Below, piece by piece: positions 56,953-64,000 of a stretch of 64,000 nt of DNA. The DNA comes from Ferrovaceae bacterium. Lineage in GTDB: Bacteria; Pseudomonadota; Gammaproteobacteria; Burkholderiales; Ferrovaceae. Position 1 is the stretch's first letter, and the number at the start of each line of letters is the position of its first letter. The stretch spans positions 95,353-159,352 of the forward strand of contig DAIDLC010000001.1 in the NCBI GenBank assembly GCA_027449685.1, in the 5' to 3' direction. The notes below the pieces were generated by a model. It made no database searches and had not been told where the DNA came from. It saw only the letters and a list, made by a program, of their open reading frames with translations. The position numbers and the translations under genes are program-made.

Positions 56953-57774
56953 GTGAGTTATTCTGATTCAGAAAAACCAACGGTAGGCGCAACACCGCGT
57001 GGGCGCGGCATTTACCTGCTCCCCAATCTGTTCACTACCGCTGCGCTCTTTGCAGGGTTTTTTGCCATCGTGCAAGGCATGAACGGCGATTTTGAAGCGG
57101 CAGCCCAGGCCATTTTCATTGCCATGGTCCTGGATGGACTGGACGGACGGGTGGCCCGTCTTACGCATACCCAAAGTGCCTTTGGGGCCGAGTATGACAG
57201 CCTCTCCGACATGGTGTCTTTCGGTGCTGCACCCTCACTGGTCATTTATGAATGGGCTTTGCGGGGCATGGGCAAACTGGGTTGGATTGCAGCGTTCATC
57301 TACTGTGCGGGGGCCGCTTTACGATTGGCCCGTTTCAATACCCAGTTGGGAATTGCCGACAAGCGCTGGTTTACGGGATTGCCCAGCCCTTCGGCGGCCG
57401 CTTTGCTGGCCGGAATGGTGTGGGTGTTGCAAGGGGACTACCAGATTGCCGGCAGCAGGATTTCCGGACTCGTCTGGTGCGTGACGGTATTTGCCGGCTT
57501 GTCCATGGTGTCGAATATCAAATTCTACAGTTTCAAAGATCTCAATTTTCGGCATAGCGTGCCGTTTTGGGCCGCGTTATTGGTTTTGCTGGGGTTTGTG
57601 GTGATCAGTCTGGACCAGGCGCGGGTGCTTTGGTCGTTTTTTCTGGTGTATTCGGGTTCGGGGTATGTCATGTGGTTGGTGCGCACGGTTGGGCGTCGTC
57701 GCAAGCGCCAGGGCGCAGCGCGCAGCGCCGAGGCTACGGCCAAAAACGATGCACGGCCTCCGGTTGATCTTTGA
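56953..57774 (+). CDS. pssA: CDP-diacylglycerol--serine O-phosphatidyltransferase PssA
   Basis: Integral membrane enzyme making phosphatidylserine. 273 residues with about seven hydrophobic segments. The CDP-alcohol phosphotransferase motif is complete: DGLDGRVARLTHTQSAFGAE then YDSLSD, with the metal-binding Asp residues. The start is a GTG with AGGAG upstream. psd just upstream uses its product. Confidence 0.95.
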   Translation: MSYSDSEKPTVGATPRGRGIYLLPNLFTTAALFAGFFAIVQGMNGDFEAAAQAIFIAMVLDGLDGRVARLTHTQSAFGAEYDSLSDMVSFGAAPSLVIYEWALRGMGKLGWIAAFIYCAGAALRLARFNTQLGIADKRWFTGLPSPSAAALLAGMVWVLQGDYQIAGSRISGLVWCVTVFAGLSMVSNIKFYSFKDLNFRHSVPFWAALLVLLGFVVISLDQARVLWSFFLVYSGSGYVMWLVRTVGRRRKRQGAARSAEATAKNDARPPVDL

Positions 57775-57783
57775 TTGCAAAAG

Positions 57784-57900
57784 ACAGACGAAAAAAAAGG
57801 CGGATCTAGGATCCGCCTGTAACCTAGGGTTGATAACCCCAACTGCACTGTCTGCCCATTCAAGATAACAAAACACGCGCAAAAATGTGTTTAAAATCTG
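57784..57900 (-). ncRNA. candidate minus-strand small RNA ending in an intrinsic terminator
   Basis: On the minus strand a 9-bp stem AGGCGGATC/GATCCGCCT with a 3-nt loop (57798-57818) is followed at once by eight T residues, a textbook intrinsic terminator. Yet no minus-strand gene lies upstream of it: the next gene is ggt on the plus strand. A second small stem (GGGTT-GAT-AACCC, about 57828-57838) precedes it. A transcript starting near 57880-57900 would be about 100 nt. No clear promoter; TTTACA occurs at about 57918-57923 on the minus strand. Confidence 0.35.
57791..57818 (-). terminator. intrinsic terminator facing the minus strand
   Basis: Stem arms 57798-57806 and 57810-57818 with loop TAG, and an 8-nt A-run on the plus strand (57791-57798) that becomes a U-run on the minus strand. 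In the plus direction the hairpin is followed by GTAACC, so it would not be a standard terminator for pssA. Confidence 0.65.
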
Positions 57901-57961
57901 TATCTCAATTGTAAAAAAAATTTACCTTCTCCGGAGTCGTGTCCGCTTGAACTGGTTGGAG

Positions 57962-59644
57962 ATGTTTGTTCCAGGTTGCCAACGGGGTGCTGCTCTGCTC
58001 CTTGCCCTCCTGGTTTGTGCGGCGCAAGCTGCGGATGAATCCATCGTGGCAGCCTCTCATCCGCTCGCGGCTGAAGCCGGCGCGCGTATCCTGCGCGCCG
58101 GAGGTAATGCTGTGGATGCGGCCGCGGCCGTGCAATTTGCGCTCAACGTGGTAGAGCCTCAATCCTCGGGGCTGGGGGGGGGCGCCTTCATGCTCATTTA
58201 TCTGGCCAAGACCGGGCAAACCATTGCTCTGGATGCCCGTGAAGAGGCCCCTCGTCGCGCTACGGCCGATCAGTTTGCCGGGCATGATTTTCAGGATAAT
58301 TCCACCAATGGCATTGCAGTGGGTGTTCCAGGAACCTTGGCGGGTTTTGCCCAGATGCAGCAACGCTGGGGTAAAAAATCCCTGGCCCAGGTGATGGAGC
58401 CGGCCATCGAACTGGCGCGGGAGGGCTTTGCCATTACCCCCTATTTGGCACATGCCTTGCAAAGCCCCAGGGCGGCTTTGCAACCCGAAACGCGGGCCCT
58501 GTTTCGCCATCCGGATGGAACGCCCTTGGCCCAAGGGGAATGGTTGCGCCAACCGGCCCTGGCCCGCACCTTCTCCCTGCTGGCCCGCCAGGGGCCGGCG
58601 GGGTTTTATCGGGGGGCCATGGCCCGGGCGATCGTGGCCGCACAACACCGCACGCGTCTGGGGCCTGCGGGGCGTGGACGCATGACCCTTGCCGACCTGG
58701 CGCACTATCAGCCCCGATTTCTGACTCCGCTGGAGGGGCATTACCGTCATTATGATATTCTGACCATGCCTCCGCCCTCCTCGGGCGGTGTGGCCTTGTT
58801 GCAGGCGCTGGGGATGCTGGAGCGCTTTCCCCTGGCGCAGCAGCCTTCCTGGACCTTGGGAGAGCCCACCGCTACCCATGTCACCATCGAAGCCTTGCGC
58901 CTGGCGCTGGCGGACCGCGAGCGCTGGCTGGGTGACCCTGAGGAGAGTGCCATTCCGGTGCAACAGCTGCTGGATCCTGCTTATCTGCGCACACGCAGTC
59001 AACTGATTGCCCCCACACAACGTATCCGGCAAATCGTTCCCGGGGAAACGCAGCCAGAGGGCGGGCAAACCACCCACTTCAGTATCGTCGATGCCCAAGG
59101 CAACGTGGTGAGTTGCACCACGACCGTGGAATCCTTGTGGGGGTCGGGCATCATGGTGCCAGGCTACGGGTTCATGCTCAACAACGAATTGACCGATTTC
59201 AACCGCTTGCCTCATGCGGGGCCCGATGATCCAGGCGCTAACGATGTGCACCCCGGGATGCGCCCGCGCAGCAGCATGACGCCGGTCCTTGTGTTTTCCG
59301 GGGGGCAATGGCGCATGGCCTATGGTTCGCCGGGTGGCGTCACCATCATCAGTACGGTTCTGGAAATGACCGAGGATCTGCTGGATGGCGCTCTTCCGGC
59401 GGCACAGGCCATAGCCCGACCCCGTTTTGCCGTACTGGATGCGGCAGGAAAAACCTTGCTCGAGCCGCGGTGGCCGCAGGCCGGACAGCAGGCCTTGCAG
59501 GCCCTGGGGCACTCGTTATGGCCCTCCCCCGACCCCCTGGGTTCGATTCAGATCGTGGGTGTGGATGAGCCTTCCGGACGACGCTGGGGTGCAGCGGATG
59601 CGCGGCGCGAAGGAACGGTCATCCGGGTTTGGGTGGGCCCTTGA
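57962..59644 (+). CDS. ggt: gamma-glutamyltransferase (self-processing, exported)
   Basis: Hydrolyses or transfers the gamma-glutamyl group of glutathione in the periplasm. 561 residues from the ATG at 57962; GTG at 57887 and TTG at 57947 are in-frame alternatives. A signal peptide (AALLLALLVCAAQA) precedes ADESIVAASHPLAAEAG. The large subunit has LNVVEPQSSGLGGGAFML. Autocleavage is expected before Thr370 in GGQTTHFSIVD, and the small subunit carries PRSSMTPVLVF and GSPGGVTIIS. Confidence 0.94.
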   Translation: MFVPGCQRGAALLLALLVCAAQAADESIVAASHPLAAEAGARILRAGGNAVDAAAAVQFALNVVEPQSSGLGGGAFMLIYLAKTGQTIALDAREEAPRRATADQFAGHDFQDNSTNGIAVGVPGTLAGFAQMQQRWGKKSLAQVMEPAIELAREGFAITPYLAHALQSPRAALQPETRALFRHPDGTPLAQGEWLRQPALARTFSLLARQGPAGFYRGAMARAIVAAQHRTRLGPAGRGRMTLADLAHYQPRFLTPLEGHYRHYDILTMPPPSSGGVALLQALGMLERFPLAQQPSWTLGEPTATHVTIEALRLALADRERWLGDPEESAIPVQQLLDPAYLRTRSQLIAPTQRIRQIVPGETQPEGGQTTHFSIVDAQGNVVSCTTTVESLWGSGIMVPGYGFMLNNELTDFNRLPHAGPDDPGANDVHPGMRPRSSMTPVLVFSGGQWRMAYGSPGGVTIISTVLEMTEDLLDGALPAAQAIARPRFAVLDAAGKTLLEPRWPQAGQQALQALGHSLWPSPDPLGSIQIVGVDEPSGRRWGAADARREGTVIRVWVGP

Positions 59645-59646
59645 GT

Positions 59647-60075
59647 TTACGGGGCACTTTCAATACCTAAACGCTGTACACCCAGATTTTGAGCCAGTGA
59701 CAACACCATGGCGACATGGGCGTAAGAGGATTCCATGGCGGCTTGCAGATGAATGGGGGGTTGTGGGTTTTGGGCTGCCACCTCCTTCAAATGTTGCATC
59801 AAATCAGCGCGGTCCTGCAACGGGACGTGATTCCACCATAAACGATCAGAAGCATCCAGGCTCAAATCAACCGCCTCGGGGGTTGGCTTGTTGGGTGTTG
59901 ATACGCCCTGGGCTGGCAGTTGCAACAGGGCTGCGTGGTGCTGGGTTGGAACGGTGATGATGAGCATGATCAGTAACACCAGCATGACATCGATCAACGG
60001 TGTGGTGTTGATTTCCAGCATCAAATCGGGTTCTCTGGACCGGGGCTGAAGGCTTTTTACGCGGGGGGAGCTCAT
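59647..60075 (-). CDS. exbD: ExbD/TolR family protein (second copy)
   Basis: 142 residues. One N-terminal membrane helix, INTTPLIDVMLVLLIMLIIT, with the conserved Asp used for proton-driven motion; the periplasmic part is a small alpha/beta domain. It overlaps the other exbD by 4 nt and is the last gene of the tonB-exbB-exbD-exbD unit. The two ExbD proteins differ clearly outside the helix. Confidence 0.92.
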   Translation of the reverse strand: MSSPRVKSLQPRSREPDLMLEINTTPLIDVMLVLLIMLIITVPTQHHAALLQLPAQGVSTPNKPTPEAVDLSLDASDRLWWNHVPLQDRADLMQHLKEVAAQNPQPPIHLQAAMESSYAHVAMVLSLAQNLGVQRLGIESAP

Positions 60076-60500
60076 GGTGTGGGCGTGGGTTCGGTGACAA
60101 AACTGACCTGTGACAAGCCCAGGTCTTTACAGGCGTGGAGAATTAGCGCGAAGGGTTTGAAGTGGGCCCGGTAATCGCCACGAATTTGCACGATGGGGTG
60201 GGGATTGTCTTGCAGCACGCGCGCGAGTTGTGGTCTGACTTGTTCGGGCGGTAGTGCTTGCTGCTCCAGATACAGTTGACCGGACTGGTCCACGGACAGA
60301 TGCAGTGTATGCGGACGAGCGGGATCGGGTTGACTGTTTTCGTGGGGAAGCTTGACGGGTACGGTGTGAATGACCACCGGAATGGTGATGAGGAAAATGA
60401 TCAGCAGCACCAACATCACATCCACCAGTGGCGTAGTGTTGATGGTGGCGATGACGGAGTCTTCCCCGTCTTCCCCTTCGAGCAGGTTGTTCATCGCCAT
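60072..60500 (-). CDS. exbD: ExbD/TolR family protein (first copy)
   Basis: 142 residues. Membrane helix INTTPLVDVMLVLLIIFLIT with conserved Asp, then the periplasmic domain (PVKLPHENSQPDPARPHTLH; PIVQIRGDYRAHFKPFALIL). Works with ExbB to energise TonB. It starts 36 bp after exbB. Confidence 0.93.
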   Translation of the reverse strand: MAMNNLLEGEDGEDSVIATINTTPLVDVMLVLLIIFLITIPVVIHTVPVKLPHENSQPDPARPHTLHLSVDQSGQLYLEQQALPPEQVRPQLARVLQDNPHPIVQIRGDYRAHFKPFALILHACKDLGLSQVSFVTEPTPTP

Positions 60501-60536
60501 GGGTCAAGGTTCCGCGGTCGAGTGCAGAATCACGGT

Positions 60537-61241
60537 TTACGAGCGCGCCAGCGAGGGATCGTCGGCGCCGTTGCGCGAGCCCCCCAGCAACACGCCCAAC
60601 AGGTCGGCTCCGAAAGCGCGGATCTGGTCCATGGCAATTCGATTGCGCCGCACCAGCGTGTTATAGCCCAGAACGGCAGGAACCGCCACGGCCAAACCCA
60701 TGGCGGTCATGATGAGTGATTCGCCAACCGGCCCCGCCACTTTTTCGATGGAAGCCTGCCCGGCAATGCCGATGGCCGTGAGGGCATGGTAAATTCCCCA
60801 CACGGTGCCAAACAATCCCACAAATGGGGCCGTGGAGCCAACCGTGGCCAGAAAAGTGAGACCCTCCTGCAAACTGTTCTGGGCTTCGCTGACGGAACGG
60901 TCCAGCGTCATGGTGACCCAACTGGGGCGATCGATCTGTTCCATCAAGGGCCCCTCATGATGCGCCATGGCCTGCAGGCCCTGCTGGGCAATCTGTCGGT
61001 ACAAGCTGTCGGCAGACAGTCGGGACATCCCTTCCAGGACCGATCGCGCTTGCCAGAAATCACTACGCATCTCCTTGCCTTGACGCAACAGGCGGCTTTG
61101 CGCGATCAAACGGGAAATCAGGATGTACCAGCTACCCATGGACATGCTGACCAGAATCAGCAGCGTACCGCGCGCAATCCAGTCGCCGCTTTGCCACAGG
61201 GATTGAAGTCCGTAGGGGTTGGTGATGACATCAGTGGGCAT
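60537..61241 (-). CDS. exbB: TonB energy-transducing protein ExbB (MotA/TolQ/ExbB family)
   Basis: 234 residues with three membrane segments: GTLLILVSMSMGSWYILISR, then LTFLATVGSTAPFVGLFGTV and MTAMGLAVAVPAVLGYNTLV near the C-terminus, the family's conserved proton-channel region. GGAG precedes the ATG. It lies between tonB and the two exbD genes. Confidence 0.94.
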   Translation of the reverse strand: MPTDVITNPYGLQSLWQSGDWIARGTLLILVSMSMGSWYILISRLIAQSRLLRQGKEMRSDFWQARSVLEGMSRLSADSLYRQIAQQGLQAMAHHEGPLMEQIDRPSWVTMTLDRSVSEAQNSLQEGLTFLATVGSTAPFVGLFGTVWGIYHALTAIGIAGQASIEKVAGPVGESLIMTAMGLAVAVPAVLGYNTLVRRNRIAMDQIRAFGADLLGVLLGGSRNGADDPSLARS

Positions 61242-61259
61242 AGAGGCTCCAGTGGGAAT

Positions 61260-61931
61260 TCATTGATCCAGGGTAAACACGAGGGCTTGATCCACCAGAA
61301 AAGGTTCCGGGTTGGTGGCAAAGCGAAAACGTTTCACATAATCCAGTGCCAGGGCGTCAAACAGACCCGCCGGGGTGGATTGGCGTATTGTGGCATCGGT
61401 AACCTGTCCATCCGGGGCCACGCTCAGGCGAATCAAGACTTTGCCGGAGAGACCTTCGCGCCGGGCTGCACGGGGATAACGCCGTTGCAGTTCTTCCAGA
61501 GGGGGCATGTAAATGGGGCTGATCCCATGGCGCAAGGGTTTGCCCTGGGGCAAGTTCGGCGTGGAAAAGTTCCTGTCGGGTGGTGCAGGGACCTGCGGTG
61601 TGCTGACGGGATTACTGGCCATCGGGGCAACGGGGAGCGCAGTGATGGGTGCTGGCGCCACGGCAGGGGGTGGAGGCGGAGGGGGCAGGGGTCTGGGTAA
61701 AGGGGACGCGGGTCGAAGTTTCATCAACACTGGGGGCGGCGGCGGAGCGGGCTGTAGCGGTTGGAGCAGATTTACCACCAGGGTTTTGGGCTCGATTCGG
61801 GGCAGCGGATGGGGCGCCAAACCCTGCATCAGCAGGGCCAGCAGCAAAGCGTGCAAAATAACCACCAGCAGGGCACTGAGACGTTTCCCGGACCCCGGGG
61901 GTTGTGCTACAAAAGTATTCATGGGCTGCAT
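61260..61931 (-). CDS. tonB: TonB family protein
   Basis: 223 residues from the ATG at 61931 (ATG at 61922 also possible; the open frame reaches 62093 but would run over the rpsO promoter). An N-terminal membrane anchor (LLVVILHALLLALLMQGL) is followed by a Pro-rich spacer (RPLPPPPPPPAVAPAP) that spans the periplasm, and a C-terminal TonB domain: RRYPRAARREGLSGKVLIRL, APDGQVTDATIRQSTPAGLF. It would link ExbBD energy to receptors such as BtuB in this window. Confidence 0.93.
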   Translation of the reverse strand: MQPMNTFVAQPPGSGKRLSALLVVILHALLLALLMQGLAPHPLPRIEPKTLVVNLLQPLQPAPPPPPVLMKLRPASPLPRPLPPPPPPPAVAPAPITALPVAPMASNPVSTPQVPAPPDRNFSTPNLPQGKPLRHGISPIYMPPLEELQRRYPRAARREGLSGKVLIRLSVAPDGQVTDATIRQSTPAGLFDALALDYVKRFRFATNPEPFLVDQALVFTLDQ

Positions 61932-61995
61932 TATACGCAAAACTGGAAAGCCTTCAGGGATCGGGGGCGACACGCCGCAGGGTATGGATAAAGAC

Positions 61996-62025
61996 TTGCA
62001 CAACCGGTTGATTCGTCTGTACAAT
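61996..62025 (+). promoter_or_regulatory. putative sigma-70 promoter of rpsO
   Basis: TTGCAC (61996-62001), an 18-bp spacer and TACAAT (62020-62025) lie 41 bp upstream of the rpsO ATG, divergent from tonB. Confidence 0.55.
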
Positions 62026-62065
62026 GCTGGGCTTTCCTCACGTGATAAAAGTTTTGGAGAACCAC

Positions 62066-62335
62066 ATGGCTGCAACTGCCGCCCAGAAAGCACAAATTAT
62101 GGCTGAATACCAGCGCGCCGCGAACGACACCGGGTCCCCCGAGGTGCAAATCGCCCTGCTCACCGGTCGTATCAATCAGCTCACCGATCATTTCAAAACC
62201 CACGTCAAGGATCACCACTCCCGCCGTGGTCTGCTCAAGATGGTGAGCCAGCGGCGCAGCCTGCTGGATTATCTGAAGCGTAAAAATCTGGACGGCTACC
62301 GTCAATTGATTGGTCGCCTGGGTATCCGCAAGTAA
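62066..62335 (+). CDS. rpsO: 30S ribosomal protein S15
   Basis: 89 residues, exact family length, from the ATG at 62066 with TTGGAG 8 nt upstream. Signature: [60 protein letters not shown]. Binds 16S rRNA early in 30S assembly. In-frame codons before the ATG overlap the promoter. Standard rpsO-pnp order. Confidence 0.98.
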   Translation: MAATAAQKAQIMAEYQRAANDTGSPEVQIALLTGRINQLTDHFKTHVKDHHSRRGLLKMVSQRRSLLDYLKRKNLDGYRQLIGRLGIRK

Positions 62336-62371
62336 TTTCCGGGTGTTGCCCCATCGAATTCCGAATCGCCG

Positions 62372-62406
62372 CGGTGTGATCCCAGCTGATCGCACCGTTT
62401 TTTTTT
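62372..62406 (+). terminator. intrinsic terminator between rpsO and pnp
   Basis: A 10-bp stem (CGGTGTGATC with GATCGCACCG, one G-T pair), loop CCAGCT, then nine T residues. It lies 36 bp after the rpsO stop and 31 bp before the pnp start, so it can end or attenuate transcription into pnp. Confidence 0.88.
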
Positions 62407-62437
62407 CTGACGCTGCCTTATCAATGAGGATGTTCGC

Positions 62438-64000
62438 GTGAATCCAATTCGTAAATCGTTTCAATTTGGACGCCATCAAGTGCTGCTGGAGACGGGCGAA
62501 ATCGCTCGTCAGGCAGACGGTGCCGTCATGGTGACCATGGAAGATACCGTGGTTCTGGTGACTTGCGTGGCCTTGAAAACGGCCAAACCCGGACAGGATT
62601 TTTTCCCCTTGACGGTGGATTATCAGGAACGATTTTATGCCGGGGGGCGAATTCCGGGCGGGTTCTTCAAGCGGGAAGGACGCCCTTCGGAAAAGGAAAC
62701 CTTAACCTCGCGCCTGATCGATCGTCCCCTGCGGCCTCTCTTCCCGGAGGGGTTTTACAATGAGGTGCAGATCATTGCCACGGTCATGTCCAGTAACAAC
62801 GAAATCGATTCGGACATTCCCGCCCTGATCGGCGCCTCGGCCGCCGTGGCATTGGCAGGCATCCCTTTCAACGGCCCCATTGGCGCTGCCCGCGTGGGCT
62901 ATATCAATGGGGAATATGTGCTCAACCCCACCGCAACCGAGTTACAGACTTCGCAGATGAATCTGGTGGTGGCCGGCACCAGCGAGGCGGTGCTCATGGT
63001 GGAATCAGAAGCCAATGAGTTACCCGAAGACGTCATGTTGGGCGCTGTGGTCTTTGGACACCAGCAAATGCAGGTGGCCATCGAGGCCATCAACGAGCTG
63101 GCTGACGAGGCCGGCAAAGACCCCTGGGATTGGCAAGCACCCGCCCGAGACGAACAACTGATTGCGCGCATTCGCGAATTGGCGCTGGAAGATCTCAAAC
63201 AAGCGTACGCCATTCGTGCCAAGCAGGCCCGAACCGAGCGTGTTTCCGAGATCCGCAAAAACACCCTGGAAGCCGTCCTGCCGGCCGACGCCGATGCTGA
63301 TACCCAAAATCGCATCAAGGGACTGTTCGGCGATCTGGAGGCCCATATCGTCCGTTCCCAGATTCTGGATGGAGAGCCCCGTATCGATGGGCGCGACACA
63401 CGCACCGTGCGCCCCATTTCCATTCGTGTGGGCGTGTTGCCCCGCACCCATGGTTCGGTGCTCTTTACCCGTGGCGAAACCCAGGCACTGGTGGTGGCCA
63501 CGCTGGGTACCGGGCGTGATGAGCAAATCATCGATGCGCTGCAGGGTGAATACAAGGACCGATTCATGTTGCATTACAATTTCCCCCCTTATTCCACGGG
63601 TGAAACGGGTCGTGTGGGAAGTCCAAAGCGGCGGGAAATTGGCCACGGTCGCTTGGCCAAGCGGGCTCTGGTGGCCACTTTGCCGAGTCCGGAAGAATTT
63701 GGGTACACCCTGCGTGTCGTTTCCGAAATTACCGAATCCAATGGTTCCAGCTCCATGGCCTCGGTGTGTGGTGGATCACTGGCGCTCATGGATGCGGGGG
63801 TGCCGGTAAAAGCGCATACGGCCGGTGTGGCCATGGGCCTGATCAAGGAAGGTAACCGCTTCGCCGTGCTAACCGATATCCTGGGAGACGAGGACCATCT
63901 GGGGGACATGGATTTCAAGGTGGCAGGCACCGAACGGGGTGTCACCGCCTTGCAGATGGATATCAAGATTACCGGAATTACCAAGGAAATCATGCAAGTG
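62438..64000 (+). CDS. pnp: polyribonucleotide nucleotidyltransferase Pnp, C-terminus cut off by window edge
   Basis: 3'-5' phosphorolytic exoribonuclease of the RNA degradosome. A GTG at 62438 with GAGGA 7 nt upstream opens a frame of exactly 521 codons to the window end; full PNPase is about 700, so the end of the second RNase PH domain and the KH and S1 domains lie outside. First RNase PH domain: [40 protein letters not shown]. Second domain: [60 protein letters not shown], all typical. Confidence 0.97.
   Translation, partial: MNPIRKSFQFGRHQVLLETGEIARQADGAVMVTMEDTVVLVTCVALKTAKPGQDFFPLTVDYQERFYAGGRIPGGFFKREGRPSEKETLTSRLIDRPLRPLFPEGFYNEVQIIATVMSSNNEIDSDIPALIGASAAVALAGIPFNGPIGAARVGYINGEYVLNPTATELQTSQMNLVVAGTSEAVLMVESEANELPEDVMLGAVVFGHQQMQVAIEAINELADEAGKDPWDWQAPARDEQLIARIRELALEDLKQAYAIRAKQARTERVSEIRKNTLEAVLPADADADTQNRIKGLFGDLEAHIVRSQILDGEPRIDGRDTRTVRPISIRVGVLPRTHGSVLFTRGETQALVVATLGTGRDEQIIDALQGEYKDRFMLHYNFPPYSTGETGRVGSPKRREIGHGRLAKRALVATLPSPEEFGYTLRVVSEITESNGSSSMASVCGGSLALMDAGVPVKAHTAGVAMGLIKEGNRFAVLTDILGDEDHLGDMDFKVAGTERGVTALQMDIKITGITKEIMQV

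Noticed and set aside
57905-59512. 535-codon open frame on the minus strand across the ggt gene
   Set aside because: It mirrors the codon-biased ggt gene, which has full family motifs; the antisense translation has no recognisable domain.

Overview
The window looks like chromosome from a betaproteobacterium. The clearest sign is one block at 50.9-56.9 kb: an RDD protein, DUF3106, DUF3619 and an ECF sigma factor lie divergent from ilvI-ilvH-ilvC-psd-pssA, an order I associate with Betaproteobacteria. A RecBCD set, an ETF-QO, an rpsO-pnp pair and a class I fumarase fit this. The species cannot be fixed from the sequence alone.

Layout: (1) 1-7.2 kb, glycogen metabolism: glgB (minus, cut by the window edge) divergent from glgC and two GH57 glucan enzymes, then an orphan lipoprotein. 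(2) 8.3-14.7 kb, a minus-strand cobalamin salvage unit under a cobalamin riboswitch: btuB, cobU, cobC, cobS, a BtuM-like B12 permease, cobO and a 5'-nucleotidase; cobT lies apart at 21.7-22.8 kb. No corrin-ring synthesis genes are present, so this part encodes uptake and lower-ligand assembly. (3) 14.8-17.0 kb: a TraT-like lipoprotein, a short RecQ and tRNA-Leu(UAA). (4) 17.0-23.3 kb, a patch of accessory DNA just after the tRNA: a ribbon-helix-helix protein, a Fic protein, an AAA/DUF4143 ATPase, an MNT/HEPN toxin-antitoxin pair with a damaged HEPN partner, remnants of an XRE antitoxin and of a dual-specificity phosphatase, and a 17-bp direct repeat at 17.07 and 20.37 kb. No integrase or transposase is visible. 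(5) 23.4-32.4 kb, recC-recB-recD. (6) 32.5-39.9 kb: ETF-QO, then a translationally coupled signalling module (hybrid kinase, HD-GYP regulator, HDOD protein), then an FlK-type thioesterase divergent from the fluoride channel gene crcB. (7) 39.9-46.1 kb: suhB, trmJ, cysE, an iscA-type gene and mfd. (8) 46.1-50.9 kb: fumarase, acs, lptG. (9) 50.9-57.8 kb: sigma factor cluster, branched-chain amino acid and phospholipid synthesis. (10) 58.0-61.9 kb: gamma-glutamyltransferase, then exbD-exbD-exbB-tonB, which can energise BtuB. (11) 62.0 kb to the end: rpsO, a strong terminator, and pnp (cut by the window edge).

The observations most worth following up are the FlK-like thioesterase facing crcB (a possible organofluorine/fluoride defence pair), the BtuM-like permease with its cysteine in the B12 operon, the decayed tRNA-adjacent toxin/antitoxin island with direct repeats, the sigma/DUF3619/DUF3106 unit that has the layout of an envelope-stress switch, and a possible small RNA between pssA and ggt.
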